Positions 41,771 through 52,674 are shown, counted from the stretch's first letter. The stretch is DNA of 64,000 nucleotides from Mycobacterium uberis (GCF_003408705.1 NZ_QAYL01000015.1:162403-226402); one strand, 5' to 3'. Notes: generated by a model from the sequence alone, not told the origin. Program-made: numbers and translations.

Positions 41771-41933
41771 CGGCGTTGCGGTGTATTGCGGAAACCGCCC
41801 TAAGACAAAACTACCCGGCACTCGCGGTGGTGAATGCGCATGTGTTGCGGCAGTATTAGCCGTGCGGGGCAGTGCGCAGGTACTCTCGGAGTCGTTTGCG
41901 ATACCTCAACGTCTTCCTGGCGAAGGAGCGGTC

Positions 41934-42398
41934 ATGCATTGTCCGTTCTGCCGGCATCCCGATTCAAGGGTGATTGATTCGCGAGAAACTGATGAAGGCC
42001 AAGCGATTCGACGCCGTCGTTCGTGCCCCGAGTGTGGGCGGCGGTTCACCACTGTAGAAACCGCAGTGGTAGCTGTCGTGAAGCGCAGCGGCGTTACGGA
42101 GCCTTTCAGCCGGGAGAAAGTCATTCGCGGCGTTCGTCGGGCTTGCCAAGGTTGCCAGGTGGACGACGACGCGCTGAGTCTCTTGGCCCAGCAGGTGGAA
42201 GAAACCGTACGTGCTGCCGGATTGCCGGAGGTTCCAAGTCACGAGGTTGGCCTGGCCATCCTTGGACCGTTGCGCGAACTCGACGAGGTAGGTTACCTGC
42301 GTTTCGCGTCGATATACCGGTCCTTTTCGTCGGCCGACGACTTCGAGCGCGAAATCAAAGCACTTCGCGCTCACCGCCAGGTATCAACCCCACGTTGA
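41934..42398 (+). CDS. nrdR: Transcriptional repressor NrdR
   Basis: NrdR senses ATP/dATP and represses ribonucleotide reductase genes. The 154-residue protein has the zinc ribbon with Cys3, Cys6, Cys31 and Cys34 ([10 protein letters not shown] and [10 protein letters not shown]) and an ATP-cone domain from about residue 46 ([20 protein letters not shown]). The ATG at 41934 is the first codon of the zinc ribbon. The length is standard for the family and no lesion is visible. The next downstream gene (a nitrobindin-like gene) is broken. Confidence 0.95.
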   Translation: MHCPFCRHPDSRVIDSRETDEGQAIRRRRSCPECGRRFTTVETAVVAVVKRSGVTEPFSREKVIRGVRRACQGCQVDDDALSLLAQQVEETVRAAGLPEVPSHEVGLAILGPLRELDEVGYLRFASIYRSFSSADDFEREIKALRAHRQVSTPR

Positions 42399-42441
42399 AG
42401 GAGCGCGACGGGTGACCCGACCATATAGTTAGGCCGACTGC

Positions 42442-42745
42442 ATGCCCTCCGACCTGTACCCTGATCTCGAAGCACTGGCACGGCTGCTTGGTTCGCTACC
42501 TCGAGGAAGTTGTATTTTACTATCTGAGTAAACCGTTCCTGACTTACCATCAGAAGGCCAGGGCAGCGATCGAATCGAAGTAGAGTTTGGTTACAACAAC
42601 GATAGGGTTGTCTTCGACCGCCAAGCAGGTGACCGCACTTGGCCGCTCTTTCCGCACAATCGATGGCGACGAGCTTTTGTACTCCGGTGCAGTCGGGTAG
42701 CCGTTGCAGGATCATCTTGCCGCCGTGTTGTACCGAAAGCACTGA
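42442..42745 (+). pseudogene. Nitrobindin-like (Rv2717c-type) protein, internally deleted
   Basis: The remnant starts MPSDLYPDLEALARLLGSLP, the head of a heme-nitrobindin/THAP4-like beta-barrel protein. It loses the GxWxGxG motif and continues as KPFLTYHQKARAAIE. A large part of the barrel is missing, and it ends TAKQVTALGRSFRTIDGDEL and, past an in-frame stop, LQDHLAAVLYRKH. The family binds heme b and scavenges nitric oxide or peroxynitrite. It corresponds to Rv2717c (from memory) and is clearly inactive. A second, intact nitrobindin-like gene lies at 61866. Confidence 0.75.
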
Positions 42746-42785
42746 ACTTTCGCTGTTCGGCAAGAATCGCCGCGCCGTCCTGTGA

Positions 42786-43484
42786 TCAGGCCAGATGTGT
42801 CACACCGTCTTTGACGACCCGGCCCGCTACCTGAACCCAGCTTTCGGGATTCCAGGTGGTCGCGATTATCGATCCCTTACCCTGGATGATGATCAGATTG
42901 CGGCTGAGGTAGTCGGTCATCCGCATCGCCGCTGAGCCTGTCGCTTCGTCTTCTGGTACGCCCAGGTGGGTGGCAAACATTCGGGCACGCAGTGATCCGG
43001 CGGACCGGTCGTCCCAGGTCCACAGGTAGTGCGCTATGCCGTCAGGAAAATCGGCGGGGTCGGCGGAGCCAAGGGCATCGAGTGAGTCGAGGTTGTGGAT
43101 GGCGAATTCAGGAGCCCATTCCGCGCGTGCGTTGATACCTGTAAGGTCGCCTGTTGCGCCGATGCCGTAGCTCACCTGCACGATGCTTGCCGGGACCTGC
43201 AAAGTGTTTATCGGCGTACCATTGGCGCGCAGCCACCACGACGCTCCGACCGTCGGGTGACCCGGCGAATGGGAGTTCGATTCGGGGGTGTGGATGACAG
43301 CGTACGCGGTCGTCGAGCCGGCAGTGGGAAGATCAATAAATAGCGTTTCACTGGAGCCTAATTGGGCCGCTAGGCGTTGACGGTTCTTTGGTTGGACTTG
43401 GCTCGCGTCAACCACACCGAACGGATTCCCAAAATTTCCGTCTGCATCTGTGAAAACCCGCAGCACCGTCACGTCGATACCCAT
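42786..43484 (-). CDS. PhzF-family protein (Rv2716-like)
   Basis: This 232-residue protein has the diaminopimelate-epimerase-like fold of the PhzF family. The N-terminus is [20 protein letters not shown] with the family's FT...GNPxxVV pattern. The middle contains [18 protein letters not shown] (the G-H-P-T motif), and the C-terminus has the [18 protein letters not shown] loop (D/E-x-x-x-G-S-A). Enzymes of this family are isomerases of uncertain substrate in mycobacteria. The frame is complete and of normal length. Both flanking genes are pseudogenes, so its survival suggests selection. Confidence 0.85.
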   Translation of the reverse strand: MGIDVTVLRVFTDADGNFGNPFGVVDASQVQPKNRQRLAAQLGSSETLFIDLPTAGSTTAYAVIHTPESNSHSPGHPTVGASWWLRANGTPINTLQVPASIVQVSYGIGATGDLTGINARAEWAPEFAIHNLDSLDALGSADPADFPDGIAHYLWTWDDRSAGSLRARMFATHLGVPEDEATGSAAMRMTDYLSRNLIIIQGKGSIIATTWNPESWVQVAGRVVKDGVTHLA

Positions 43485-43499
43485 GGCCCGACTGTACGG

Positions 43500-44575
43500 T
43501 CCTGCACGACGAGCGTGTGGCGGGGTTGCTCAAGTAGTGCTGCGTTCGTTGGAAGCGATGGCGTTTGGCAACTGCAAGGCGAATGTCGGCCGCACCTGTC
43601 ACGGTTTCAATTGCCACCGGTGCGGAGCAATTCGCGAAGCACGGCTCGATCGTATTCAGCGAGGTCGGTGGTGTCGAGGAAGTGCTTAACGACATTGATT
43701 AAACGACGCGAATGATCGTGAAACAAGAAATAGCCAAGGCATTATAGAATCCCCAGGCAAGAACCAGACATCGCGGTGTGTGCTAGCCAAGTGTAATAAG
43801 TAATGAGGTTACTATATCACGTGGGTCCGAATGATCTGTGTCGGGATCGCCTGGGTCACATAACATCGATCGAGCATAGTGACGATCTGACTGGGCCAGT
43901 CTACGACTGTCCGCCAGGTGCGGCCGAACCCCGATGAGGCCATTGGTTCAGTTAGATCATCCAAAATCCGCAGTACATTCGGTAGCTTGCTACCCAAGTT
44001 CGTCATTCCGATCACCATGCCAACACTTAGCCGGCTAGCTGTACTGTCGGCAGCAACCGAAGGTAGTCGCAGCAATGCTAGAGCTTCGCTGCCGATCGGC
44101 GACGACGCACACCGGAAGACGAAGTTGACATCGTTTGGTGACGTCGTTGGTAGAGACTAGGTTGAGCCGGTCGACCAGCTGAGGGAATTGGTTAGGCGAA
44201 CTGCCTTGCCACCCTGCCACCAAGCGAATGATCCACCGGGATTGCCTGCTCGATTCCAAGCACGCTGAGCAGGTCACGTACCCGTTGGCGTAGGCGGTGG
44301 CGGAGTTGTCGGCGCGTGGCTTCTCGGACTGACTGCGGCCAATTAGATCTGGGGCAATGACCTTGAACCGTTGGGCTAGCACGGCAGTGCAAGTGGTCAA
44401 ATTGTCGTCGATGCAATGGATCAACAGCAGCGCTGGGCCGGAGCCGGCGATGCGAAAGACCTACTTGCAATATCACAGGGCTGTGCGGAAACGCAACGAC
44501 GGCACGGTGACTTCTCGCACCGCGCGAAGATTGCGTTTTCGCGTGGTCATGTCACCAATCTGGTCAGGGTGTTCA
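43500..44575 (-). pseudogene. Alpha/beta hydrolase (Rv2715-like) remnant
   Basis: Several frames on the minus strand spell an alpha/beta hydrolase. VLAQRFKVIAPDLIGRSQSE with KPRADNSATAYANG stands upstream, then the nucleophile elbow reads VDHSLGGRVARQFA (Ser in HSLGG, the usual G-H-S-x-G partly lost). Later segments include LPNVLRILDDLTEPMASSGF and VDWPSQIVTMLDRCYVTQAI, and a degraded C-terminus around 43510-43690. At least four frameshifts are present. It lies next to the PAC2 gene, as in M. tuberculosis. Confidence 0.8.
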
Positions 44576-45550
44576 GGTTAAGTCGCCGTCGTCGCGTTTC
44601 TTTTCTGTCTGCTGAGCGAGGAACCGCTCAAACTCTGCTCCAAGCTCGTCGCCGCTGGGCAGGTCCTGGTCGCGCCTCAGGAGTGACCTGTTCTCCTGAG
44701 CGTCGATGAACGCATCATACTGGCGCTCAAGAGCCGCTACCACTTGAGCGACTTCGGTGCTTGCCTGCACCTGCTCGTCGATCTTGGCTCGGATTTCTGC
44801 CGCCGCTTCGGCAAGTGGTAATAGCGGAAGCTGCAGTGCTCCGGTCTTGGCGACTTGCTCGAGCAGTGCTTGGGCGGCCGCTGGGTAGTCAGTTTGCGTC
44901 AGATAGTGTGGCACGTGCACGGTGAACCCAACAACCTCATGTCCGTGCTGGCCCATTCGATATTCCAGCAAGTTGGACGCACTGCCAGGGACTTGGATCT
45001 CGGTGATCCAAGGTGTGAAATCGGTGATTAGTTCCCCGTTGTTGGAGTGCGCGGTCAGTGTGATTGGCCGCGTGTGTGGAACCGCCATCGGGACAGTGCC
45101 CAGGCCGATGGTCTGCCGAACCCCCAGACGCTCGGCCAGCAGGCGCACTGCGGTGATGAAGCGCTCCCATTTCAGATCTGGTTCCATGCCGGCCAGTAAA
45201 AGAAATGGGGTGCCGATGCTGTCGCGCAGTGCGTACAAACTGAGCTCTGGATCGTCATAGTGGGTGAAGTGATCAGTCTTGAACGTCATCAGCGGTCGCC
45301 GCGAGCGGTAATCGAGCAATTCGTCGATTGCGAAGGACGCAACCAGCTCGGTGTCCAGGGTGGCCTTCAAGTGGGCAGCAGCGAGTCGGATTGCGTGGCC
45401 GGCGTCAGAGAAGCCCTCCAAAGCATGTATCAACACCGGACCGCGGCCATCGGATGCCAATAACTGTGGTGCCGGGAACTCAAGCTCGTATATGCCGGGC
45501 TGCCCTGGTTGGTAGTACTGCTCGTCATCAGGGCCCTGATGGTGGGACAT
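44573..45550 (-). CDS. PAC2-family protein (Rv2714-like)
   Basis: The 325-residue protein belongs to the PAC2 (proteasome assembly chaperone-like) family of actinobacterial proteins, with the core GPVLIHALEGFSDAGHAIRL and AVPHTRPITLTAHSNN. An extended C-terminal helical tail (VAQVVAALERQYDAFIDAQE) follows. The ATG at 45550 (MSHHQGPDDE) gives the usual length; the frame is open to 45634. Function in mycobacteria is not established. It is intact. Its neighbour upstream on the minus strand is a decayed stretch, then sthA. Confidence 0.85.
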   Translation of the reverse strand: MSHHQGPDDEQYYQPGQPGIYELEFPAPQLLASDGRGPVLIHALEGFSDAGHAIRLAAAHLKATLDTELVASFAIDELLDYRSRRPLMTFKTDHFTHYDDPELSLYALRDSIGTPFLLLAGMEPDLKWERFITAVRLLAERLGVRQTIGLGTVPMAVPHTRPITLTAHSNNGELITDFTPWITEIQVPGSASNLLEYRMGQHGHEVVGFTVHVPHYLTQTDYPAAAQALLEQVAKTGALQLPLLPLAEAAAEIRAKIDEQVQASTEVAQVVAALERQYDAFIDAQENRSLLRRDQDLPSGDELGAEFERFLAQQTEKKRDDGDLT

Positions 45551-45639
45551 CGGTGTTGCCTCCTCTCGTGCGTCTGTCCAGGGTGCCGTAACCAGTGTCC
45601 CTGCAAATCGACGGTGACCCGATAATTCGAACACTAAAG

Positions 45640-46617
45640 CTTACCCTGCCGACGTTTTTCGAAAGCGCATGAGTGCGATACCGCAGTTGCCGCCAACACG
45701 CGGGTGACACTCAGTTTGCCGGTGAGTTCCTGCTGCCGTGTTGAGCAGCGTCGATCTCTGGCTACCGGTGCGCGGTCAGGCATGATGAGAGTTATGTGCG
45801 AGGAGATGATGTGGGTTTGCCCGTTGGTCAACCCAGCGACGTTGCTGATGTCGTAGGGCCAGCCACTTCATCACGTAGTTGTCACCCCCGCGTCAGTGCA
45901 AGCCGAGGAGTACGCCACCACTATAGGTTAGCTGACCCGAATCCTATCCAGGTGGCCGGTTCAGTAAACCTCGATCCCCGTGTTGGTGCAATTTTTGTCG
46001 ACGGCGGCGCCGTGCGCGTTTACGCGGGCTCGGTGGTGCACTCAACGGACGGCGACCTTGTGTTGACCGCTCCGCTCTGCATGTCCGGGAGCTTCCAGGT
46101 AACGTTGACTCCTGGTTTGTCCGATGATGCCGCGCCCACACGACGTGCGACAAGTCGGTCAACCCTATTTCGATCCACATTAGATCGCCACCAAGGATCC
46201 GCGCGCTGACTCCGAGTTAGCGGCGCAGAGGGTGGTGCGGTAAAAACGCATGTCGGCGCCGCGCTTTCACTAGGCGCAGTGCCCATCTCGGACAGCCGGG
46301 TCAGCGTGACGGGTATCCGTCGGCCGTGGGTGGCATGCCCATCGGCGGTGAGGCCAGAACCGGGAACACCGAGAGTGGGTTTCCCGCGTTGTGGCGTGGC
46401 ATGCGAAGGATTAATCAACGGCGCCTCGTGGATGAGGCGGTTCGACGGTCATCGGCTTGGTTGGTGGTCTCCACGGTGGTGGATGTGCGCAGAACATATC
46501 GTACTCGGCACCGTTCAACGAACTACACCACGCAGCTGCTGGTGCGCGCCGAAACTGGCAGGGACGGTGATTCCGTATCATCCGAATTCGATGTTTTCTG
46601 TTCGGGGACGGCCCTGA
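45640..46617. other. Decayed stretch without an identifiable gene
   Basis: Plus-strand frames contain segments such as NPIQVAGSVNLDPRVGAIFV and CMSGSFQVTLTPGLSDDAAP, but they are broken and I recognise no family. In M. tuberculosis the two flanking genes adjoin each other as I recall, so this is extra sequence. Confidence 0.45.
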
Positions 46618-48024
46618 TCAGCGGCGGAACTGGCTGAGCGCACGCATCTTGTTCATCACATCCAGCGCGGCGTTCTTGTAGGCCTCAGAGAATGTTGGGT
46701 AGTTGAACACCGCATCGACCAAATACTCTACACTGCCTCCACATCCTATCACGGCCTGCCCAATGTGCACCATCTCAGTGGCGTTGGTACCGAAGATATG
46801 CACGCCGAGAAGCTTGAGATCTTTGGTAGACACCAGCAGTTTGAGCATGCCGTAGGAGTCGCCGGCGATCTGGCCGCGGGCAAGCTCCCGATACCGGGCT
46901 ATCCCTACCTCGTAGGGGATTGAGTTCTTCGTGAGCTTTACCTCGGTGGCGCCGACGTAGGACACCTCAGGGATCGAATAAATGCCGATCGGCTGTAGTT
47001 CGGTGATGCCGTCTGTCGGCTCGCCGAACGCATGATACGCGGCCAGCCGCCCTTGTTCCATCGAGGTCGCGGCGAGTGCGGGAAAGCCGATGACGTCGCC
47101 GACCGCATAGATGTGTTCCACCTTGGTCTGGAACTTCTCGTCGACAAAAATTCGTCCACGATCCACGGCTTGCAGGCCAGCGTTTTCTAGGTCAAGGTGA
47201 TCGGTCTGACCCTGCCGTCCCGCGGAGTACATGACCGTCTCGGCGGGAATTTGCTTGCCGCTGGCCAGAGTAGTGACGGTGCCCGCTGAACCGACATCGA
47301 CCGCGGTGACTTCCTCTCCGAAGCGGAATGTCACTTCTAGGTCGCGTAGGTGGAACTTCAGTGCTTCGACGACTTCGGGGTCGCAGAAGTCCAGCATGTC
47401 GTTACGTTTTTCCACCACGGTCACCTTGATGCCCAACGCGGCAAACATCGAGGCGTACTCGATGCCGATCACACCGGCACCGACCACGACCATCGAAAAT
47501 GGTAGTGACTTAAGGTCGAGGATCCCATCGGAGTCGAGAACCCTTTCCTCGTCAAACTCGACTCCAGCAGGCCGCGCCGGCTTGGTGCCGGTGGCAATGA
47601 CAATGTAATCGCCGCTGACGGTGGTCTTCTCGCGGCGGTCATAGTCTTCAACGAGGATCGTGTGTGGGTCAAGGAAGCGGCCGTGTCCGAGCAGCACGTC
47701 GACCCGGTTGCGCATCAACTGATTGCGCACCACGTCGATTTCCTTGCCGATCACGTGTCGGGTTCGAGCCAGCAGGTCGGCCGGAGTGATCCGGTCTTTC
47801 ACCCGATAGCTTGCCCCGTAGAGCTCACGCTGATTCATCCCGGTGAGGTACAGAACGGCCTCGCGCAGTGTCTTTGACGGGATGGTGCCGGTGTTGACAC
47901 ACACGCCGCCGAGCATTCGGCCACGTTCGATGATTGCGACGGACTTACCTAGCTTGGCCGAGGCTATCGCGGCTTTCTGTCCGCCAGGGCCCGAACCTAT
48001 AACCACGATGTCGTACTCACGCAT
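46618..48024 (-). CDS. sthA: Soluble pyridine nucleotide transhydrogenase
   Basis: SthA is an FAD enzyme that interconverts NADPH and NADH. The 468-residue protein has the FAD loop [13 protein letters not shown], the redox-loop [19 protein letters not shown] (only one of the two cysteines of related disulfide reductases is present, as expected for this family), the NAD(P) loop [13 protein letters not shown], the [23 protein letters not shown] segment and the C-terminal dimer domain. The ATG at 48024 (MREYDIVV) matches the usual start. All motifs are intact. Downstream the divergent DUF4192 gene is broken. Confidence 0.94.
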   Translation of the reverse strand: MREYDIVVIGSGPGGQKAAIASAKLGKSVAIIERGRMLGGVCVNTGTIPSKTLREAVLYLTGMNQRELYGASYRVKDRITPADLLARTRHVIGKEIDVVRNQLMRNRVDVLLGHGRFLDPHTILVEDYDRREKTTVSGDYIVIATGTKPARPAGVEFDEERVLDSDGILDLKSLPFSMVVVGAGVIGIEYASMFAALGIKVTVVEKRNDMLDFCDPEVVEALKFHLRDLEVTFRFGEEVTAVDVGSAGTVTTLASGKQIPAETVMYSAGRQGQTDHLDLENAGLQAVDRGRIFVDEKFQTKVEHIYAVGDVIGFPALAATSMEQGRLAAYHAFGEPTDGITELQPIGIYSIPEVSYVGATEVKLTKNSIPYEVGIARYRELARGQIAGDSYGMLKLLVSTKDLKLLGVHIFGTNATEMVHIGQAVIGCGGSVEYLVDAVFNYPTFSEAYKNAALDVMNKMRALSQFRR

Positions 48025-48138
48025 CGACCCCATGAGATAGACAGTAGAACGCACAGCCAGGACTTCGTCGACAGTAGGACAGCTCCGCCAGGTCGCATGA
48101 ACGCCGGTTGACGGTGGCGGTCGTCAGTGTTGATGTTC

Positions 48139-48927
48139 ATGACAAAGCATCGACCCGACTTTGAGGCGAACCGTTCCAGTGCATTGGTTGACGTGCTACC
48201 GGCTGTCCTAGTTTTCGTACCGGAAAAGTCATTAGTCCTGGTGTTAGTGGGGGCGAACTGGTTACGGTGATGCGTGTCGATCTGTTCGGTGAGCTGGCAA
48301 ACTGGATAGTAGCGGGTGAACGTTGGCATTGTGTGGATAGCTCCGGTTGAAGCGGCGTGATAGAGGACACCGTTGGCGTCTCTCTATCCGCGGCGTGCTG
48401 ATTTGCAGGCTGTCATCGCGGTCGAGAACCCGGCGTGCTGCGCGGAGTTGGCCCTCGTGTTCAGACAGTAGGTAACCACGTGTGAACTTCTACATCGTGC
48501 GGATCCGCTCGTTTGTTGCCGCCGCGATGTGGGAAACGCGATAACTGCTACAGTTTAGTTTGCCAACGGCGAATTGCTTGCCGACGCCGAGCTCACCGAG
48601 TTGAGCTGCGCACTACGCGACATGCAGGTACGTGACACGCTATATACCTTTGCCGTCGGGCAAGAGTGCTGCCGAAGCTGAGTCATTGCAGGGCGGTATT
48701 GGCACGTCTCCTGCCGCAGTCATGGCGGGTCGAAACGTTGGTGTTGTTGGCGTTTAGCGCGTACACTCGCGCCGACGAACCGCTGACAGTGGCATAAGGG
48801 GAGGCAAGAGTTATATCCCAATCCGGGCCATCGGATGGCGGACATGCTGGACACGGTATTGCAGTCCGGTCTGTGTCCAGAGGACATCCGCGACTTTGCG
48901 CTCGCTGGCAACCGACTGGCTGAGTGA
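48139..48927 (+). pseudogene. DUF4192 protein (Rv2712c-like), broken
   Basis: The frame from the ATG at 48139 reads MTKHRPDFEANRSSALVDVL and PAVLVFVPEKSLVLVLVG, the N-terminus of DUF4192 proteins. It then shifts; readable pieces are PRRADLQAVIAVENPA, LADAELTELSCALRDMQVRD and NPGHRMADMLDTVLQSGLCP, ending EDIRDFALAGNRLAE and a stop near 48927. Much of the middle is deleted. The function of the family is unknown. It lies between sthA and ideR, as Rv2712c does in M. tuberculosis (from memory). Confidence 0.8.
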
Positions 48928-48984
48928 CTCATGGGTGGCTACTGCCACGCCGAGCATTTGGCCAGCGTGCAGGCTAGCCGCGAT

Positions 48985-49677
48985 TCAGACTTTCTCTACT
49001 TTGACCGCATGCGCCATCTCATGCGGCAAAGTGACGTTCTCATGGCCGGGGATCAGGATGGTCACGCCGCCCGCTGGGCTTGTCTCCACCATCACACGTG
49101 CGTTGGGCACGACGCCGGCGTCTTTGAGCCGAGTGATCAGATCGGTATCGCCCTGGACATGTTCGGCGAGCTGGCGGACGACCACTGCGACCGGCAATCC
49201 GAACGGTAACTCGGTCAACCGGACGAGGTTGGCGTTGGCGGCGCCAGAATCCGGGTCAACGCCGAGGTCTAATAGACCTGGAATCGGGTTACCAAATGGT
49301 GATGTCGTTGGGTTGTTGAGCACCTTAACCAGCCGACGCTCCACATCCTCGCTCATTACGTGTTCCCACCGGCATGCCTCTGCGTGAACTTCTTCCCATG
49401 GCAACCCGATGACATCGACCAACAACCGTTCAGCGAGGCGATGCTTGCGCATTACGGCGATAGCCATCGCTCGGCCTTTGTCTGTGAGTTCTAGATGACG
49501 GTCGCCAGCTACCCGGAGTAATCCGTCCCGCTCCATCCGGGACACAGTTTGGCTGACCGTAGGCCCGCTTTGGTCGAGTCGTTCGGCGATCCGGGCGCGT
49601 AGCGGTGTGACGCCCTCTTCCTCAAGGTCGTAAATGGTCCGCAGGTACATCTCGGTGGTATCAACCAGGTCGTTCAT
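48985..49677 (-). CDS. ideR: Iron-dependent regulator IdeR
   Basis: IdeR is the DtxR-family Fe(II)-activated regulator that represses siderophore and iron-uptake genes and activates ferritin. The 230-residue protein keeps the helix-turn-helix (ARIAERLDQSGPTVSQTVSR) and all metal ligands: Met10, His79, Glu83, His98, Cys102, Glu105 and His106, plus a C-terminal SH3-like domain. I take the ATG at 49677 (MNDLVDTTEM). It is preceded on the same strand by sigB. Retention of all metal ligands suggests it works normally. Confidence 0.95.
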   Translation of the reverse strand: MNDLVDTTEMYLRTIYDLEEEGVTPLRARIAERLDQSGPTVSQTVSRMERDGLLRVAGDRHLELTDKGRAMAIAVMRKHRLAERLLVDVIGLPWEEVHAEACRWEHVMSEDVERRLVKVLNNPTTSPFGNPIPGLLDLGVDPDSGAANANLVRLTELPFGLPVAVVVRQLAEHVQGDTDLITRLKDAGVVPNARVMVETSPAGGVTILIPGHENVTLPHEMAHAVKVEKV

Positions 49678-49837
49678 TAGCACCCTCCATTGGCTGACAA
49701 GTCTACTGGGCCAGCTGTGCCAATGGTTCGCTAATGCTCCGCGGCATCAATATGACCGCCGTGTGCGTACGACGGGCCTATTGTCTGCTAACTGGCTTCG
49801 GTTGGTGGCGGCCCTGCCTGAGTGGCCTCAGAGCCCC

Positions 49838-50797
49838 TCAACTCGCATACGAGCGCAGCCGATCAGCGCGTTCACCGTTACGGAGTTTGCACATCACGTC
49901 TCGCTCGATCTGGCGGACCCGTTCACGAGACAAACCAAACAGCTTGCCGATCTGATCTAGGGTGCGTGGTTGTCCGTCGTCTAGACCGAAACGTAACCGA
50001 ATCACTTGGTGTTCACGCTCGTCTAGAGTGGCTAGCACACTGCGGATATCGGTGTGCAGCAGTTCGGCGATGACCGTGTTTTCCGCGGACATGGCTCCGG
50101 CGTCTTCGATGAAGTCGCCCAGCGGGGCCTCTTCCTCGGAACCGACCGGCATGTCCAGGCTCACCGGGTCGCGACTGTGCTCCAGCAGGTCGTTAATCTT
50201 CTCGATCGGAATACCCGATTCGACGGCGAGTTCCTCGTCGGTAGCTTCCCGCCCCAAGTTCTGGTGCATTTCCCGCTTGATCCGGGCCAGCTTGTTGACC
50301 TGCTCAACTAGGTGCACCGGTAGTCGGATGGTGCGGCTCTGGTCGGCCATACCGCGGGTGATGGCCTGACGGATCCACCAAGTGGCGTAGGTCGAAAACT
50401 TGAATCCCTTTGTGTAGTCGAACTTCTCCATTGCGCGGATCAACCCTAGGTTGCCCTCCTGGATGAGGTCCAGCAATGGCATTCCTCGACCCGTGTACCG
50501 CTTCGCCAGCGAAACAACGAGGCGCAGATTGGCTTCCAACAGATGGCGACGCGCTACTTCGCCATCACGCATCACAGCCGCCAATTCGCGTTTGCGACCC
50601 TCGCCGAGGCGCTTGCGCGTTTCGAGCAAGTGTTCTGCGTAGAGACCAGTCTCGATGCGCTTGGCCAACTCGACTTCATCGGCGGCGTTGAGCAACGCGG
50701 TCTTGCCGATGCCGTTCAGATATACACGCACCAAGTCCGCGGCGGGGCTTTGAGCATCTAGATCGCTGTCAACCCGGCTTGTAGTGGCTTCGGCCAT
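49838..50797 (-). CDS. sigB: RNA polymerase sigma factor SigB
   Basis: SigB is the principal-like stress sigma factor of mycobacteria. The 319-residue protein has region 1.2 ([20 protein letters not shown]), region 2 ([20 protein letters not shown] then [20 protein letters not shown]), region 3 and region 4 ([20 protein letters not shown], the -35 recognition helix). Length and motifs are standard. It lies upstream of ideR, the conserved mycobacterial order, and downstream of a DUF3099 gene. No lesion is visible. Confidence 0.95.
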   Translation of the reverse strand: MAEATTSRVDSDLDAQSPAADLVRVYLNGIGKTALLNAADEVELAKRIETGLYAEHLLETRKRLGEGRKRELAAVMRDGEVARRHLLEANLRLVVSLAKRYTGRGMPLLDLIQEGNLGLIRAMEKFDYTKGFKFSTYATWWIRQAITRGMADQSRTIRLPVHLVEQVNKLARIKREMHQNLGREATDEELAVESGIPIEKINDLLEHSRDPVSLDMPVGSEEEAPLGDFIEDAGAMSAENTVIAELLHTDIRSVLATLDEREHQVIRLRFGLDDGQPRTLDQIGKLFGLSRERVRQIERDVMCKLRNGERADRLRSYAS

Positions 50798-50963
50798 GGC
50801 GCCCTCCCGATCGGCTTGTTCTATACATGTGTTTTAACGGCAGGTCCGCCCTGAGAGTTCCCGTCCGGCCGTCATCTCACATGCTTTGAAGTGCGGAAAT
50901 GCTCCGATGGCCTGAGAATGTCCTGAGAAGTGCGGCTCGCGGATAGCGAGCCGGAAACCTTGG

Positions 50964-51371
50964 CTAGCATTGGTCGTTGGGAGCCGATGGCTCCGGTTCG
51001 GGCGGTGGTCGCAATCGTGACTCGAGGGCTGGACGCTCGACCGGGAATAACGGCGTGCGCTGTTGGCCGCTGTCGAACCGCCGTGGCTCTTCGGCACGGC
51101 GAGGGGGTCGGTCGTTGGCAATCAACACGGCCATCCACGGCAACGGCACCGAGGTCGCCACGATCAGCAGCGGGATTAGACTGTTGTGCCAGGTGCTGTA
51201 GGCGACGGCAGCCAAGACCAGCGCCGGAATTCGGAAAGCCATCAAGGTCATGTACTTGCGTATCCGCGTGTGAAGCTCCTCTTCGTAAGACGGTGCGGCG
51301 GTGGTGATGAGTACCAGCCGGCTATCGTCATCGAACATGTCGTCGCCCCCCAACTCAGAGCTACGCCTCAT
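50964..51371 (-). CDS. DUF3099 membrane protein (Rv2709-like)
   Basis: The 135-residue protein reads DDSRLVLITTAAPSYEEELH then two membrane helices (about residues 42-64 and 66-86, IPALVLAAVAYSTWHNSLIP). A short PRRAEEPRRFD segment and a proline-rich tail follow, the arrangement of DUF3099. The function of the family is unknown. I choose the ATG at 51371 (MRRSSELGGDD) by comparison with the M. tuberculosis start; 51338 is a shorter alternative. It is divergent from the DUF3039 gene. Confidence 0.85.
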   Translation of the reverse strand: MRRSSELGGDDMFDDDSRLVLITTAAPSYEEELHTRIRKYMTLMAFRIPALVLAAVAYSTWHNSLIPLLIVATSVPLPWMAVLIANDRPPRRAEEPRRFDSGQQRTPLFPVERPALESRLRPPPEPEPSAPNDQC

Positions 51372-51447
51372 TTCTCCACTGTCCCATACCAGATCGATTC
51401 CGGCGTGTCCGGTTTCTGGTTCGGTTTGGGGCGAGTGTGGAGGCACA

Positions 51448-51696
51448 ATGTTAGGCATGCAGACCCAGACGATCGAACGCACCGATACCGACGAAAGCGT
51501 CGGCGACGGAACGGGCAGCGACACACCGAAATACTTCCATTACGTCAAAAAGGATAAGATTGTCGAGAGCGCGGTCATGGGCAGCCACGTGGTCGCGCTA
51601 TGTGGTGAGGTATTTCCCGTGACGCGCACGGCTAAACCGGGTTCTCCGGTATGTCCGGACTGCAAGCGGATCTATGATCTGCTTAAAAAGAGCTGA
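51448..51696 (+). CDS. DUF3039 protein (Rv2708c-like)
   Basis: The 82-residue protein contains a conserved DTPKYFHYVKKDKIVESAVM core, then VALCGEVFPVTR and SPVCPDCKRIYDLL. It has one Cys followed later by a CxxC pair, which suggests metal binding. The ATG at 51448 gives MLGMQTQTIERTDT, the usual length. The function is not established. Its stop codon abuts the stop of the convergent BrkB gene with no base between. Confidence 0.88.
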   Translation: MLGMQTQTIERTDTDESVGDGTGSDTPKYFHYVKKDKIVESAVMGSHVVALCGEVFPVTRTAKPGSPVCPDCKRIYDLLKKS

Positions 51697-52674
51697 TCAA
51701 GTCGGCGGCTCGGCCGTTGCGATGTTGGGCTGGTTGGGTGGCAACGATGTTGTCTCCTTGCCGGCACGCAGGTGCGCTATCAGCCATGTACGCAGCCGGT
51801 GGGTGTGTGTTTTCGGTGCGGGGAATTTCTCCTGGATTGCGGCATTAAGTTCAGCGCCCAGCATTATCGCAAAACCACCGAAGAACGCGAACAGTAAGAA
51901 GGCGATCGGCGTCGCCAACGCACCGTAAGTGTAACCAGTGCTGGTGATCCATTGTAGGTAAATCCGCAGGCCCAGCGTGGTGATCACAAACACTGCTGTG
52001 GCCAGGATCGCGCCAAGGACCAGTCGGTGCGTCGGCAGCGGTACTGGCAGCGCTACCCGGTAGAGGATCATGACGGCGACCATCAGGCCCAGAATCACCG
52101 CCGGGTAGTAGCCCAAGTGCAACATGTTGGCCCAGCTATGGGGAATGAGCTTCGCTATCTTGCGTGGGCCCACCACCACCAACGGCGCGGTCGCAACCAC
52201 GAATGCCAACATCACAAGGTAGAGGAACAGTGCGAAGAGGCGCTGTCGCACGGGATGACGCAACGGCGTTTGGTCATGCGCTTCTACGACTGCATCGACG
52301 AACGCCGAGATCGCCGATGAGCCCGCCCACAGTGAGATCAGAAATCCCAGTGACACCACCTCGCCGCGGGCACCGTTGTTGACGTCACGGATTGTGGGTT
52401 CGATAATCTCGTTAACGACGTTGGGGGAGAAGAAGCTGTGTGCCATCGAAATCACACGTCGTTCGATGGTGGGCAACGTGTCCCCGCCGAACAGTGGCGC
52501 GACGTAGGCTAGTATACCCAGCATTCCTAACACCAGTGGCGGCAGTGACAAAGCCGACCAAAAGGCTGCCTGTGCTGACTCTGAAAAGATTGAGTCGTCC
52601 CAGCTTTTTGACAGAGTCCTCAGGCTGATTCGCCAGATGTGGTGGCGGGTCGGCTTGGGCACCTGGTCGCTCAT
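51697..52674 (-). CDS. YihY/BrkB-family membrane protein (Rv2707-like)
   Basis: This 325-residue integral membrane protein belongs to the YihY/UPF0761 (BrkB-like) family, with about six transmembrane helices. Examples are SALSLPPLVLGMLGILAYVA, LFLYLVMLAFVVATAPLVVV and LGAILATAVFVITTLGLRIY, and the conserved TYGALATPIAFLLFAFFGGF segment near the C-terminus. It also has the usual WAGSSAISAFVDAVVEAHDQ segment. Transport or export roles have been suggested for the family but no substrate is established. The gene is intact and ends the Rv2779c-Rv2707-type block. Confidence 0.88.
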   Translation of the reverse strand: MSDQVPKPTRHHIWRISLRTLSKSWDDSIFSESAQAAFWSALSLPPLVLGMLGILAYVAPLFGGDTLPTIERRVISMAHSFFSPNVVNEIIEPTIRDVNNGARGEVVSLGFLISLWAGSSAISAFVDAVVEAHDQTPLRHPVRQRLFALFLYLVMLAFVVATAPLVVVGPRKIAKLIPHSWANMLHLGYYPAVILGLMVAVMILYRVALPVPLPTHRLVLGAILATAVFVITTLGLRIYLQWITSTGYTYGALATPIAFLLFAFFGGFAIMLGAELNAAIQEKFPAPKTHTHRLRTWLIAHLRAGKETTSLPPNQPNIATAEPPT

